A stretch of DNA of 64,000 bases from a bacterium (GTDB lineage: Bacteria > Ratteibacteria > UBA8468 > B48-G9 > JAFGKM01). Below are positions 16,408 through 25,896 of this stretch, piece by piece; the stretch's first letter is position 1, and the number at the start of each line of letters is the position of its first letter. Position numbers and translations under genes: made by a program. The stretch spans positions 21,443 to 85,442 of the forward strand of contig JALNXB010000005.1 in assembly GCA_023230585.1 (NCBI GenBank). The letters are read 5' to 3'. The notes beneath the pieces were generated by a model. That model did no database searches. It was not told the origin of the DNA and saw nothing but the letters and a program-made list of their open reading frames with translations.

Positions 16408-17637
16408 TCAAAAAGGACTCCAATTTGGGCTGAACGCATTATATTTACTACTTGTTATTCTTCTCCTATCTCCTGTGAGTATATCTATAACCATAATCGT
16501 ATGAGGACGCCTTTTAATATCAGAATATACTATGTGTCTACTGTCTGGTGCCCAAGAGATCTCTTCGCTTCCAAGTGTTTCGCTTACTATTTTCGTTTCC
16601 CCTGAAGATACATCATAGATAGCTATACCAAAATTACCTGCTTTCATAAAAACATACGCAATATAGGTTCCATCAGGAGACCAACTAGGCGAGGTTGAAT
16701 ACCCAGAAACATAACTTATCCTTTTAATTTTTGTTCCGTCTCTTGTCATAGTATATACCTGAGCAGTTCCTTGTCTGTCAGAAACAAAAGCAATCATTTT
16801 ACCAGAAGGAGATAAAGACGGTGATGCATCAGTGGTTTTACTATATGTCACTCTTTTAAGGATTTTACCATTAAAATCTGTAATATATATTTCAGGATGT
16901 CCTGTCTTGCTTAAAACTACTGCCATCTCTTCTGTTTTTTTGCAAGGAGAAGCACAAGCGTTTAACCCTGGTTCTGCAAGGATTATAGTTTCAACGCCTG
17001 TTAAAATATTTTTTTTAACAAGTTTAGGCCACCCATCTTTATAAGAAATCAAAAGAATTTCTTTGTAAGGGGTAAGCCACTTAGGGTAGTGAACAAGAAA
17101 CTCTGAGTTGGTCAACTTTGTTAGATTGTCTCCATCATAATCTATTTGATAAATCTGGTATTTACCAGAAGAATCAGATACAAAAAGAATCTTACTTTCA
17201 GCAATACCTGGTTTACCTGTTAGGTGTAGCATAATATCATTACAAATTTTATGTGCCAAAATATGTGGGAACTTTGTTTTTTTATAATTTTTTTCAAAAA
17301 GAAGTTTCTCGTCAAGCCTATCTTCAATACTTATCTTTACACCGTCAGATAGTTTGTCGCCAAGTAGAAGGATTTGGGTAGTATACTTCTTCTTTGCAAC
17401 AGAAATATTGTCCGTAAATATAGATTCGTTCACAGAAAAATATCCAGAGTATTCAAGATCTCTACCTAAAACCGAAACAAGTTTTTCCCAGTAGTTATCT
17501 TTATTTTGTGAAAAAAGAATCGATATATCAGCTTTCTCTTTAAAATTTTTTGTTATTTTAAGAAATATCGGGGAAGACGCATAAAGATTTACCGAAAATA
17601 ATAATATAAAAAATAGTACGCAACTTTTTATTTTCAC
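16408..17637 (-). CDS. tolB: Tol-Pal system beta-propeller protein TolB
   Basis: A 409-residue periplasmic protein with a signal peptide (residues 1-20). The N-terminal domain spans about 22-150. A C-terminal six-bladed beta-propeller follows, built from WD40-like PD40 repeats such as SPSLSPSGKMIAFVSDRQG, SPSWSPDGTYIAYV and EISWAPDSRHIVYSD. TolB binds Pal and links it to TolA. The gene starts with GTG at 17637. Its GGAGGT ribosome site overlaps the end of the TolA-like gene, so the two are probably coupled. Confidence 0.93.
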   Translation of the reverse strand: MKIKSCVLFFILLFSVNLYASSPIFLKITKNFKEKADISILFSQNKDNYWEKLVSVLGRDLEYSGYFSVNESIFTDNISVAKKKYTTQILLLGDKLSDGVKISIEDRLDEKLLFEKNYKKTKFPHILAHKICNDIMLHLTGKPGIAESKILFVSDSSGKYQIYQIDYDGDNLTKLTNSEFLVHYPKWLTPYKEILLISYKDGWPKLVKKNILTGVETIILAEPGLNACASPCKKTEEMAVVLSKTGHPEIYITDFNGKILKRVTYSKTTDASPSLSPSGKMIAFVSDRQGTAQVYTMTRDGTKIKRISYVSGYSTSPSWSPDGTYIAYVFMKAGNFGIAIYDVSSGETKIVSETLGSEEISWAPDSRHIVYSDIKRRPHTIMVIDILTGDRRRITSSKYNAFSPNWSPF

Positions 17638-17639
17638 TG

Positions 17640-18413
17640 TTACACCTCCGTGCTAAATTCAATAACAATATCTAAATATGGTTGTTTTATATCAGAAGGA
17701 AAGTTGGGTATGTTTTTTGTTGATTTGACAGCTTCAACAACAGAGATATCAAACCCTCTATTTCCTGAACTTAACTCAAGAGAAACACTTTCTATCACGC
17801 CACTTTTGTAAACCCTAAAAGAAACGGTAGTCTTCCTGATACCCAGAACATTGGGCACCTTCCAATTCTCTTTTATCTTACTTTTTAAAAGCATAACATA
17901 CCAGTCTGGAATAGCATCTCGTTGTCTTACAACTGACATCTCTAAAGAAGTACCTTGTAGTTTTTCAATCTGTACAGATTTTCCTTTATAGACTTCCTTT
18001 TCTGTTTTAACTGGTCTACTTTCTATTTTAGCAATTAGTTTTTCTTTGAAACTTTCGCTTGAAAAAGAAGAAACTTCTTTCTTTTCTGTGCTTATAGAAG
18101 TTTTTTTAGATTTTTGTTCTTCAGAAGTTTTTTTGGATTTTGGTCCTTCTTTGGCTCTGGAAGGTTCAGGAACAATCTTTTTTTTCTGAATCTCTTCTTT
18201 TGTTTCGACCACTTGACTGGTCTCTGATAATATTTTTGATATAGGGATATTTATTAACTGAATATCTATCACTTGATGAGAAATTATATTATTTTTTTTC
18301 CACGGTGAACCAACAAGGATAAAAAGCCCAAAACAATGGATTAGAAAAGTTATACCTAAACTCTTCTTTTTTATTCTATCTGTGTAGCCAGTCCAATCTT
18401 CTCTATTTTGCAT
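17640..18413 (-). CDS. tolA: TolA/TonB-family energy transducer
   Basis: A 257-residue protein with a short cytoplasmic N-terminus and one membrane helix at about residues 22-38. A Lys/Glu/Ser-rich periplasmic stretch (about 60-150) follows, then a TonB/TolA C-terminal domain (from about 165) with WKVPN and VSFRVYKSG blocks. It should transmit the TolQR proton-motive energy across the periplasm to TolB and Pal. By C-domain type it is closer to TonB than to E. coli TolA, and the TolA name rests mainly on operon position. Its start overlaps the end of tolR by 43 nt, and no better start is visible downstream. Confidence 0.82.
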   Translation of the reverse strand: MQNREDWTGYTDRIKKKSLGITFLIHCFGLFILVGSPWKKNNIISHQVIDIQLINIPISKILSETSQVVETKEEIQKKKIVPEPSRAKEGPKSKKTSEEQKSKKTSISTEKKEVSSFSSESFKEKLIAKIESRPVKTEKEVYKGKSVQIEKLQGTSLEMSVVRQRDAIPDWYVMLLKSKIKENWKVPNVLGIRKTTVSFRVYKSGVIESVSLELSSGNRGFDISVVEAVKSTKNIPNFPSDIKQPYLDIVIEFSTEV

Positions 18414-18769
18414 TTTTTGGATATATCGAGGACTTTTATAATATTTTTGTAAGAGACTTCTTCATCTCCTTTTACTATAACAGAGATGTCTTCCCCTTCG
18501 TTGACCCTTTTTTGAAGTATATTGTGTATCTCTCTCAAGGTAGCTTTTTTACCTTCAAGGTAATACGTATTATTGGAAGCGACAGTAATAACTACGCTTT
18601 TTTCAATCTTTATCTCCGCAGGAGAAGAAGCTGGAAGATTAACTTCTATACCTTGCTCAATAAATGGAGATATGATAAGCAAGATGACAACAAGTGTTAA
18701 AGCCACATCAACAAGGTTGGTTATATTTAACTGAGGTAGTGTTGTATTATTATTTCTTCTGCTTAACAT
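18371..18769 (-). CDS. tolR: ExbD/TolR family biopolymer transport protein
   Basis: A 132-residue ExbD/TolR protein. One N-terminal membrane helix contains the conserved Asp in the block NLVDVALTLVVILLI, which is part of the proton path formed with TolQ. A periplasmic domain follows (VITVASNNTYYLEGK, VIVKGDEEVSYKNI). I place the start at the ATG 18769 because GGAG lies 10 nt upstream. An in-frame TTG at 18784 coincides with that ribosome site. It is second in the Tol-Pal operon and overlaps the TolA-like gene by 43 nt. Confidence 0.92.
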   Translation of the reverse strand: MLSRRNNNTTLPQLNITNLVDVALTLVVILLIISPFIEQGIEVNLPASSPAEIKIEKSVVITVASNNTYYLEGKKATLREIHNILQKRVNEGEDISVIVKGDEEVSYKNIIKVLDISKKCKIEKIGLATQIE

Positions 18770-18794
18770 ATTAATACTCTCCAATACTGTATTT

Positions 18795-19397
18795 CTATTC
18801 AGTATGCTTCAAGTAGTTCACTATAAAAGGAAGAACAGATTCCATTCTGTCTAAAATGTTGATAACGCGTCCTCTATAATAATTATATCCTACTGAGGCA
18901 GGAATAGCGACTATCAAACCAGCAACAGTTGTAATCAGAGCCTCCGAAACCCCAGCAGCAACAACCTTGACAGAAGAAGAACCTGCAACAGAAATACCCA
19001 TAAACGACAACAGAAGCCCCCAAACCGTACCAAGAAGTCCAAGGAAGGGCGCAATTGTTGCTATGGTTGCAAGAGAGGTAATGTTTTTTTCAAGTTTAGA
19101 CTGCACTTGTAAGAAAGCTTTTTGAAGGTATATATCTATCTGCTCCAATCCTGTTTTTTGTTTAAGTTCTATTCCATATTCAAGAACTGAGTTTAAAGGG
19201 GATTTTGTAAAATTTTTTACTTTACCGCTCTTAAGATTCTTTTCAAAAAGTCTATTTTTTTTCTCTACGTCTTTCAGAAAAAAGAGTTTTTCTATAAGTA
19301 TATACCAAGAATAGAATGAAAGTACGCCGAGAGATACCATTATAATTTTTCCCGCAATATCACAATGTTGCCACGAAGCAATCCATATATTTCCCAT
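18795..19397 (-). CDS. tolQ: MotA/TolQ/ExbB proton channel family protein
   Basis: A 200-residue inner-membrane protein. One membrane helix lies near the N-terminus (about 16-35), with two more at about 110-132 and 150-172. The conserved TolQ/ExbB blocks are IATIAPFLGLLGTVWGLL and ALITTVAGLIVAIPA. With the ExbD/TolR protein it forms the proton channel that drives the Tol-Pal system. It is the first gene of the operon. No strong ribosome site is seen (only weak purine content before the ATG), and the promoter must lie in 19398-19540. Confidence 0.92.
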   Translation of the reverse strand: MGNIWIASWQHCDIAGKIIMVSLGVLSFYSWYILIEKLFFLKDVEKKNRLFEKNLKSGKVKNFTKSPLNSVLEYGIELKQKTGLEQIDIYLQKAFLQVQSKLEKNITSLATIATIAPFLGLLGTVWGLLLSFMGISVAGSSSVKVVAAGVSEALITTVAGLIVAIPASVGYNYYRGRVINILDRMESVLPFIVNYLKHTE

Positions 19398-19545
19398 AAT
19401 TAAATATTATATACGATTTATAAGTTTAAGTCAATAAATTTCCTTGTTTTACAAGGTTTTAAATGGTTATTTTATGGTGCTTTATAAGAAATAAAAGATA
19501 TAAAAATAAAAGTGATACCTTTACCCTCAATTTTGATAAGTAAAC

Positions 19546-19593
19546 TTGACAACACTTGACAGATTGACTACACTTAAAACAGTTCATTATAAA
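19546..19593 (+). promoter_or_regulatory. tandem TTGAC boxes before the aminotransferase gene
   Basis: TTGACA occurs at 19546-19551 and again at 19556-19561, and TTGACT at 19564-19569. Only TTGACT has a plausible -10 (TATAAA at 19588-19593, 18 bases away). The repeated ACTTGACA at about helical spacing could be a regulator binding site or alternative -35 elements. The rest of 19398-19600 is featureless AT-rich DNA. Confidence 0.4.
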
Positions 19594-19612
19594 AAATAAT
19601 ATGGAGGGAAGT

Positions 19613-20944
19613 ATGAAAGAGAAATTAGCTATAGAAGGTGGTAAACCTGTTTTAGAAAGAAGTGATTATAAAAACTGGCCTATTGTTAACAACGCAACCC
19701 GTGCTTACATTAACGAAGTAATGGATAGCGGTGTTTTCGCTGGTGGAACTGCTCCGCAGGTTTCTGCACTTGAGAAAGAATGGGCAGAGTATCTTGGTAT
19801 AAAACATTGTCTTACAACATGTAGTGGTACTGCTGCATTGCATATGGCTCTTTCAGCTATAGGGATAAAACCAGGTGATGAAGTTATCACCTCTGCATTT
19901 ACTTTTCTTGCTTCTGCTTCGTGTGCTATACATCAGAACGGTGTGCCAGTATTTGTTGATATTGATAACAGAACATACAATATAGACCCTTCTAAAATTG
20001 AAGCAGTTATAACTGAACGAACAAAAGCTATAATTCCAGTACATATACAGGGATTATCAGCAGATATGGACCCTATCCTTAAAATAGCAGAAAAACATAA
20101 CCTGTTTGTAATAGAAGATGCCTGTCAAGCGCACGGAGCCACATATAAAGGTAAGAAAGTAGGCACTATGGGCGATGCTGCTGCTTTTAGTCTTAATAAC
20201 TATAAAAACCTGTCTGGAGGCGAAGGTGGTCTATTTGTAACCAACGATGAGGTTCTATTACAGAAAGGTAACCTAATAAGATGTTTTGGTGATGAAATTG
20301 ACGAAGTTAGCCACAGAAGAAAATATAATGCATCTATCCTTGGGTATATGTATAGAAACCATGAGTTGCCTGCAGCGTTTACCAGAGGTCAACTTAAACA
20401 TCTTGATGAATATAATGAAATAAGAATTAAAAATGCCAACTATCTTACAGAACAACTAAGTAGAATACCAGGAGTTATCCCTCCATATTGCCCGCCAGAA
20501 TGTAAACACGTATATTTTATGTATAATGTAAGGTTTGACCCACAGGCGGTTGGTATAAATTGTTCCCCTTTAAGGTTTAGGACAGCCATAGAAAAATCTC
20601 TATATAAAGAAGGTGTTTTAGTAGGACAGTGGCAAACTATGCCTGTTCCAGCACAAGATTTGTTTCAAAGTAAGCTTGGGTACGGTGGTTCAAAATATCC
20701 TTGGTCATTAAATGAAGATAAAGGAATCGATTATAACTATAATGTTGACCAATTCCCTGTTGCTAAAAAACTATGTGAAAATTATAGCGTAGTTCACGGT
20801 GTTCATGCACCTAACGACTTAAAACTGATGGAAAAGATAGTTTGTGCTTTCAAAAAAGTTTTTGCAGATATAGATACTGCTCTTAAACACGTTGACGACC
20901 CTGTTTATCCGGGAGCTGACGGTAAATTATATGGAGCAGGTTGA
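19613..20944 (+). CDS. DegT/DnrJ/EryC1/StrS family aminotransferase
   Basis: A 443-residue PLP-dependent enzyme of the sugar aminotransferase (DegT) family, which usually transaminates a keto-sugar or inosose. Visible family features are GGTAPQVSALEKEWA near 44-58, CSGTAALHMAL (70-80), EDACQAHGA (168-176, cofactor-contacting Asp and His) and the Schiff-base Lys198 in the block NNYKNLSGGEGG. The ATG at 19613 has GGAGGGAAGT directly before it; the in-frame ATG at 19601 overlaps that site and is unlikely. It is followed by an MDR dehydrogenase and a YjbQ-family gene with short gaps, so the three form an operon. The dehydrogenase may make the keto substrate. Confidence 0.88.
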   Translation: MKEKLAIEGGKPVLERSDYKNWPIVNNATRAYINEVMDSGVFAGGTAPQVSALEKEWAEYLGIKHCLTTCSGTAALHMALSAIGIKPGDEVITSAFTFLASASCAIHQNGVPVFVDIDNRTYNIDPSKIEAVITERTKAIIPVHIQGLSADMDPILKIAEKHNLFVIEDACQAHGATYKGKKVGTMGDAAAFSLNNYKNLSGGEGGLFVTNDEVLLQKGNLIRCFGDEIDEVSHRRKYNASILGYMYRNHELPAAFTRGQLKHLDEYNEIRIKNANYLTEQLSRIPGVIPPYCPPECKHVYFMYNVRFDPQAVGINCSPLRFRTAIEKSLYKEGVLVGQWQTMPVPAQDLFQSKLGYGGSKYPWSLNEDKGIDYNYNVDQFPVAKKLCENYSVVHGVHAPNDLKLMEKIVCAFKKVFADIDTALKHVDDPVYPGADGKLYGAG

Positions 20945-20972
20945 GTATTGAATAAAGATAAAGGAGATGAGA

Positions 20973-22001
20973 ATGGAAAGTAAAGGACTTTATGGCAAAA
21001 AACATCTTGATATTCAAACAAGAACAATAAATATTCCACCACCTGATGAAAACCATGTTATAGTTAAAATACATGCTTGTGGTGTATGCGGAACAGATAT
21101 AAATTTTGTTAATGATTGGGATGGTGACCCTATGGCTCTTGGGCACGAAATTGCAGCAGAAGTTGTTGAAATTGGAAAAAATGTAAAGAATATCAAGGTT
21201 GGGGATTCTGTAATAGTTGAAGATTGCTCTATGTGTGGGGTCTGTAAAGATTGTAAAAGTGGGCATGTTGAGTTTTGTAGAAATATGTATGATATGGAAG
21301 GTCAACCTGGTATGGCTGAATATATGTCGGTCAACTTTAACTCTCTTAACAAGTTTGATGGTCTTGACTATGTATCAGCATCTTTAACTGAACCTCTCGC
21401 GGTTTCTCTCACCTCTGTGCTTAACGCTGAAATACCTTTAGGGGGGAGTGTTGTAGTGCTTGGACCTGGTCCATTGGGATTGATGTCAGCCAAAATTGCA
21501 AAGTTGAGAGGTGCAGGATTTGTCGGAATAACTGGGTTACCTAAAGATAACCCAAGAGAGGAAGCAAGACTCAATCTGGCGCAAAAATGGGGTTGCGACC
21601 TTGTCCTAGAAAACGGAAAACATAATATTGAAGAAGAAATTAAGAAAGTTTTTCCTGATGGCGTGGATAGGGTAATAGTCTCTTCTCCACCACAAAGTAT
21701 GGAAGATGCGTTTAAGATTATACGGTTTGGAGGTATTATTACTTTTTATGGTCTACATTTCGGAGGAAAAAATAAAATTAGTGTAGATATAAATGATATG
21801 ATATTTAGAAAAATCACTCTGAAACCCACTTTTGCTGAGCCAGCAATAAATTTTCCTGTAGCTATAAACCTTCTTAAAGAAGGTCTTTTACCAGCTGCTG
21901 ATATTATTACTAATACATTCGGTTTTACTCAGGCAAAAGAAATAATGTCTTCTATTATTGATGGTTCTCAACCTATTATAAAAGCTGTTTTTGTTCCATA
22001 A
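20973..22001 (+). CDS. zinc-dependent MDR alcohol/polyol dehydrogenase
   Basis: A 342-residue medium-chain dehydrogenase of the sorbitol/threonine dehydrogenase type. Catalytic zinc ligands appear as Cys36 or Cys39 in HACGVCGTD and the GHE motif (58-60). The structural zinc lobe carries Cys88, Cys91, Cys94 and Cys102, and an extra Cys85. A Rossmann segment, [15 protein letters not shown], lies near residue 160. AAGGAG at 20961-20966 fits the ATG at 20973 better than the in-frame ATG at 20967. It lies 28 nt after the aminotransferase gene and probably oxidises a sugar or cyclitol hydroxyl for it. The actual substrate is unknown. Confidence 0.87.
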   Translation: MESKGLYGKKHLDIQTRTINIPPPDENHVIVKIHACGVCGTDINFVNDWDGDPMALGHEIAAEVVEIGKNVKNIKVGDSVIVEDCSMCGVCKDCKSGHVEFCRNMYDMEGQPGMAEYMSVNFNSLNKFDGLDYVSASLTEPLAVSLTSVLNAEIPLGGSVVVLGPGPLGLMSAKIAKLRGAGFVGITGLPKDNPREEARLNLAQKWGCDLVLENGKHNIEEEIKKVFPDGVDRVIVSSPPQSMEDAFKIIRFGGIITFYGLHFGGKNKISVDINDMIFRKITLKPTFAEPAINFPVAINLLKEGLLPAADIITNTFGFTQAKEIMSSIIDGSQPIIKAVFVP

Positions 22002-22024
22002 TTAAAAGAAAGGAATATGAATAT

Positions 22025-22444
22025 ATGAAAAGTTGGAGAAAAGAACTCTATTTCAATATACCTCAACGGGTAGGATTGGTTAATATAACAGAGGAAGTAC
22101 AGAAAGCTATTGATGAAAGTGGAATAAAAGAAGGGTTATGCCTCGTTAATGCTATGCATATAACAGCCAGTGTTTTTGTGAATGATGACGAAAGTGGTCT
22201 ACATAAAGACTATAAGGTTTGGCTTGAAAAAATTGCTCCTCATCAGCCTATTTCTCAGTATGCACATAACAACACAGGCGAAGATAATGCTGACGCCCAT
22301 ATAAAAAGACAAATTATGGGCAGAGAAGCGGTGTTAGCTGTAACCAAAGGAAAACTTGACTTTGGACCTTGGGAACAGATTTTCTACGGTGAATTTGATG
22401 GAAATAGAAGAAAACGGGTATTAATAAAAATTATAGGGGAATAA
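22025..22444 (+). CDS. YjbQ (UPF0047) family protein
   Basis: A 139-residue UPF0047/YjbQ protein, close to the full usual length. Family blocks seen are [17 protein letters not shown], a central [21 protein letters not shown] with histidines at the conserved positions, and [16 protein letters not shown] near the end. YjbQ proteins have been reported to have a weak thiamine-phosphate synthase activity, but the true function is unsettled. It is third in the plus-strand operon, 23 nt after the dehydrogenase, and ends convergent with RidA. Confidence 0.92.
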   Translation: MKSWRKELYFNIPQRVGLVNITEEVQKAIDESGIKEGLCLVNAMHITASVFVNDDESGLHKDYKVWLEKIAPHQPISQYAHNNTGEDNADAHIKRQIMGREAVLAVTKGKLDFGPWEQIFYGEFDGNRRKRVLIKIIGE

Positions 22445-22822
22445 TCACCCTTTAATAGCAATACATTCTATCTCAACCAAAGCTTTTTTAGGAAGGCAAG
22501 CAACCTGGACTGTGCTTCGTGCTGGTTTATGTTTAAAAAAACTTGCGTATACAAGGTTCATCTCATTAAAATCTTGCATATCTTGTAAAAAAACCGTTGT
22601 TTTAATCACGTTTTCAATCTCACATTTTGCTTCTTTTAGTATTACTATTATATTGTTTATAACTTGTTGGGTTTGTGCTGAAATATCTCCCTTAATTATC
22701 TCGTTAGTAGAAGGGTCTATAGGAATCTGACCTGATAGAAAAACAAGGTCCCCAGAGACTACTGCTTGAGAATAAGGACCTATTGCCCACGGCGCTTTGT
22801 CTGTTGAAATTGTTTTAAACAT
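22445..22822 (-). CDS. ridA: RidA family enamine/imine deaminase
   Basis: A 125-residue RidA (YjgF/YER057c/UK114) protein, standard length. Blocks GPYSQAVVSGDLVFLSGQIP near the start, and KPARSTVQVACLPKKALVEIE near the end with the conserved catalytic Arg, mark the active family. It hydrolyses reactive 2-aminoacrylate-type enamines released by PLP enzymes. GGAGG lies 9 nt before the ATG. The gene overlaps the end of the flavodoxin-like gene by 43 nt, so the two are translated together. It abuts the YjbQ gene tail to tail with no gap. Confidence 0.95.
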   Translation of the reverse strand: MFKTISTDKAPWAIGPYSQAVVSGDLVFLSGQIPIDPSTNEIIKGDISAQTQQVINNIIVILKEAKCEIENVIKTTVFLQDMQDFNEMNLVYASFFKHKPARSTVQVACLPKKALVEIECIAIKG

Positions 22823-23286
22823 TCTTTGATGCCTCCTTGTATAGTAGGAAATTCTTCATCTACTTTTCTTCCTTTTACAAATCTTTTACCTAAAACTTCT
22901 GCACCTTTTTTGTTAGATAAATTTTCAAAATTGTTCATTGCTCTATCTTTCCCTTTTCCGCTTCCATAAGTTAAAATAAGAAAAACTTGCTTTCCTGATA
23001 AATCTAACTGTTCAATGAAAGAACGCATAGCAGGGGAGATATCAAAAGCCCACACAGGACTACCCAAAAATATAAGGTCTGTCTCTTTTACGTCAGGTAT
23101 TGATTCAAGGGTAACACTTTTCTGCTTAAAAGCATCTATACAATTTTTCACAAAAGAACCAGTATTTTTTGTTTCTAAACTTGATATTGAAACATTAAAT
23201 TCTTGTTCCTCAAGTGTCTCTTTGAGTAAATACGATAACTTTCTTGTTCGCCCTGATAAAGAAAAGTAGATAATAGCAATTTTCAT
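22780..23286 (-). CDS. flavodoxin-like protein
   Basis: A 168-residue flavodoxin-fold protein. The N-terminal IYFSLSGRTRKLSYLL block is a typical FMN phosphate-binding loop, and LIFLGSPVWAFDISPAMRSF and LILTYGSGKGKDRAMNNF are further FMN-contact segments. It could be an electron carrier or an NAD(P)H-dependent FMN oxidoreductase. The partner is unknown. Its 3' end overlaps ridA by 43 nt. Confidence 0.85.
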   Translation of the reverse strand: MKIAIIYFSLSGRTRKLSYLLKETLEEQEFNVSISSLETKNTGSFVKNCIDAFKQKSVTLESIPDVKETDLIFLGSPVWAFDISPAMRSFIEQLDLSGKQVFLILTYGSGKGKDRAMNNFENLSNKKGAEVLGKRFVKGRKVDEEFPTIQGGIKECLKQFQQTKRRGQ

Positions 23287-23346
23287 ATTTATATGGTAAT
23301 ATATATGTTGACATATTTCAATTTAATTTTCAACAGGAGCAGAATA

Positions 23347-24459
23347 ATGGTAAGTGATAACAATTTGATTTTTGCGTTAATGAAAAAATCTAAAGAGATT
23401 GGTGCATCTGATATACATATTCACGTTGGTTCTCCCCCTGTAATGAGGATAAAGGGAGCTCTAATTAGGGTTGATGATGTGCCACTTCTTACCAATGAAA
23501 AAATAGACGAAATTGTGAAAGATGTGTTGGTAAAAGAGAGAGATAAGGTAACTCTTGAAGAACAAGGTAGTATAGATATTTCTCTTAGCGCACAAGGTAT
23601 TGGAAGATTTAGAGTTAATTTTTATCGCCAAAGAGGCTCAACATCTATTGTTGCTCGTAGAATTTCTGATAAGATTCCTGATTTTCACTCCCTACACCTA
23701 CCAGAATCTATGGCAAACACTTCTCGTTTTATTAATGGACTTGTCTTGGTAACTGGTCCTACTGGAAGCGGAAAATCTTCAACTCTTGCAGCTATAATCA
23801 ATGATGTAAACAAGAAGAAGGCGTGCCATATATTATGTATTGAAGACCCTATAGAGTTTCTTTATACAAACGATAAGGCAATTATTACCCAGAGAGAAAT
23901 AGGAATAGATGTAGATTCTTTCCGTGGTGCTCTTAAATATGCTGTGAGAGAAGATCCTGATATTATACTCATAGGAGAGATAAGAGACACTGATACAGTA
24001 GAGTTTGCTCTTCACGCAGCTGAAACAGGGCACCTTGTGTTGGGGACTTTACACAGTTCTAACGCTACACTTACTGTTTCAAGATTACTCAATTTTTTCC
24101 CCCAGAACAGACAACCACAAGTAAGAAAAGACCTTGCTTTACACTTGAGAGCCGTATATTCTCAGTTACTATTGCCTTCAATTAAGGAAGATATACAGAG
24201 AGTACCGGCTTGCGAAATTATGTTTGTAAACTCTCTTATTTCCCGCCTTATAACAGAAGAGAAGGATGAAAAAATAATTAAAGCAATCAAAGCAGGTAAA
24301 GAAGAAGGTATGGTTGATTTTGAGAATTCTCTTGTAAACCTTGTGAATACTGAGTTTATAGATAAAGATACTGCTCTTCTACATGCAGAAAATCCTCAAA
24401 GCGTAGAAATGAAATTGAGAGGTATATATTTAAGCGAAGAGGGCGGCATAGTAAATTAG
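23347..24459 (+). CDS. type IV pilus retraction ATPase PilT-like
   Basis: A 370-residue hexameric secretion-type ATPase. The N-terminal PAS-like domain starts with the ASDIHIHVGSPPVMRI block. Walker A is GPTGSGKS (137-144), followed by the Asp box (CIEDPIEFLY), Walker B (PDIILIGEIRD) and the His box (AETGHLVLGTLHS). These make PilT, which retracts type IV pili, the best match. The ATG at 23347 has AGGAG 7 nt before it; an upstream in-frame start at 23293 is unsupported. No other pilus gene is near, so it is a solitary copy with partners elsewhere. Confidence 0.88.
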   Translation: MVSDNNLIFALMKKSKEIGASDIHIHVGSPPVMRIKGALIRVDDVPLLTNEKIDEIVKDVLVKERDKVTLEEQGSIDISLSAQGIGRFRVNFYRQRGSTSIVARRISDKIPDFHSLHLPESMANTSRFINGLVLVTGPTGSGKSSTLAAIINDVNKKKACHILCIEDPIEFLYTNDKAIITQREIGIDVDSFRGALKYAVREDPDIILIGEIRDTDTVEFALHAAETGHLVLGTLHSSNATLTVSRLLNFFPQNRQPQVRKDLALHLRAVYSQLLLPSIKEDIQRVPACEIMFVNSLISRLITEEKDEKIIKAIKAGKEEGMVDFENSLVNLVNTEFIDKDTALLHAENPQSVEMKLRGIYLSEEGGIVN

Positions 24460-24537
24460 TTCTTTCCCTATTACACAAACTTATTGTTGTAACTTTAGCC
24501 ATAAGAAAAACAGGTTATCTATTGTAATTTATAAACC

Positions 24538-25860
24538 TTATTTCGTATAGTTGTGAACCGTTTTCTTAAAGGTTTTCTCCTGAATAGCAAGGTATTCTTC
24601 TTTTGTAAAGGGCATTTTTGCTTCTTTTATTATCGTTTTTGCTTCCACAGCACCGTCCCATAGCAAGTCAATTGCACATAAAGCAAGCATTTTAGCAGAT
24701 GTTACATAAGCCATTTTTTTATCTTTTATATTATAATTGTTCCCATGGGATGAGCCTTCAGCACCGCCCAGATAAGGATGAATTGAAGGAATTACTTGAG
24801 AAACATCTCCCATATCTGTAGAAGAGGCTCTCGGTGGACTATAGAAAAAATTTTCTTCAGGTATAAAAGATAAAACATTCTTTTTATAAATTTCTATCAA
24901 CTTTTTATTCTGAACCGTCGGCATATATCCAGGGATTGTTTGTATAGAAACCTTCGCACCTAAAGCAAGGGCTCCTGCTTTTAAAGCCCTATCTGTTTTG
25001 TTAGCTGTTTCGATTATAGATTCAACGCTTGACGCTCTCACCTGAGTTTCCATAATAACTTTAGGTGGCACCACATTTACAGCTGGATTAAGTATTTCAT
25101 ATACTGAATGAACTCTAACCCTATCATTATCTTTAAATGTTTCGTTCTGAGCATTAAGAGCAGTAAGTGCTATATTTGCCGCCTGTAAAGTATTTATACC
25201 TGAGTGGGGACCAGCAGCGTGAGCCGCTTTACCTTCAAAAGAAGAAAATTTAAATACAAACCCATTATGAGATTCCGTAAACCCTGCTTTGTTACCCATT
25301 GTTGTATGTATCATCATTGCCATATCTACATCATCGAAACATCCAATTTTTATAAATTCTTGTTTACCTGCAAGAAATGATATTTTCCCCTTTTTTCTAA
25401 GTGATAACCTATACTCAATATCATTAAGTTCTTCTGCAGGGACAGCCATAAAAGAAATATTGCCTGACAAATAAGGCATAATACCGCTATTTTTAAAAGC
25501 AATAGCAGCTCCAAGCAGACCTGCTATCTGAGCGTTATGTCCGCACGCATGAGCTGCTCCTGTTTGTTTATCAGCTAAAGGATGGTCAGGAACAGGTAGA
25601 GCGTCCAATTCTCCAAGCAGAGCAAGAGTTGGACCCTTTTTACCACCTTTCAAATCAGCACGCACGCCTGTTATTGCTAGCCCTGAACGAAAAGGTATAT
25701 CTTTTTTTTCTAATATTTCCTGGACATAGGAAGAGGTTTTAAATTCTTGAAACCCTTTTTCTGGCATCCTAAAAATCTTCTCCCCAATTTCTATTATTTC
25801 TTTAGAGTGTTTATCTATAACCTTACATATCTCTTTTTTTGCTTTTTCTCTCTTTTTCAT
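24538..25860 (-). CDS. M20 family amidohydrolase (AbgB-like)
   Basis: A 440-residue M20D-type zinc amidohydrolase without a signal peptide. Metal-binding features include the GELDALP block (residues 83-89), HACGHN (104-109) and the acidic pair in VPAEELND. A dimerisation domain is inserted around residues 215-330 (KAAHAAGPHSGINTL block), and SSTDMGDVSQ and GSSHGNNYN appear near the C-terminus. Closest in outline to p-aminobenzoyl-glutamate hydrolase subunit B and other N-acyl-amino-acid amidohydrolases. It lies 36 nt downstream of the Fe-S hydro-lyase beta gene, on the same strand. The natural amide substrate is not known. Confidence 0.85.
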   Translation of the reverse strand: MKKREKAKKEICKVIDKHSKEIIEIGEKIFRMPEKGFQEFKTSSYVQEILEKKDIPFRSGLAITGVRADLKGGKKGPTLALLGELDALPVPDHPLADKQTGAAHACGHNAQIAGLLGAAIAFKNSGIMPYLSGNISFMAVPAEELNDIEYRLSLRKKGKISFLAGKQEFIKIGCFDDVDMAMMIHTTMGNKAGFTESHNGFVFKFSSFEGKAAHAAGPHSGINTLQAANIALTALNAQNETFKDNDRVRVHSVYEILNPAVNVVPPKVIMETQVRASSVESIIETANKTDRALKAGALALGAKVSIQTIPGYMPTVQNKKLIEIYKKNVLSFIPEENFFYSPPRASSTDMGDVSQVIPSIHPYLGGAEGSSHGNNYNIKDKKMAYVTSAKMLALCAIDLLWDGAVEAKTIIKEAKMPFTKEEYLAIQEKTFKKTVHNYTK

Positions 25861-25896
25861 AAAATCTCCACTTTTTAGAAGAGCAATTCAAAAATA

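Noticed and set aside
23308..23313. TTGACA before pilT as a promoter
   Set aside because: No -10 element is found at 16-19 bases.
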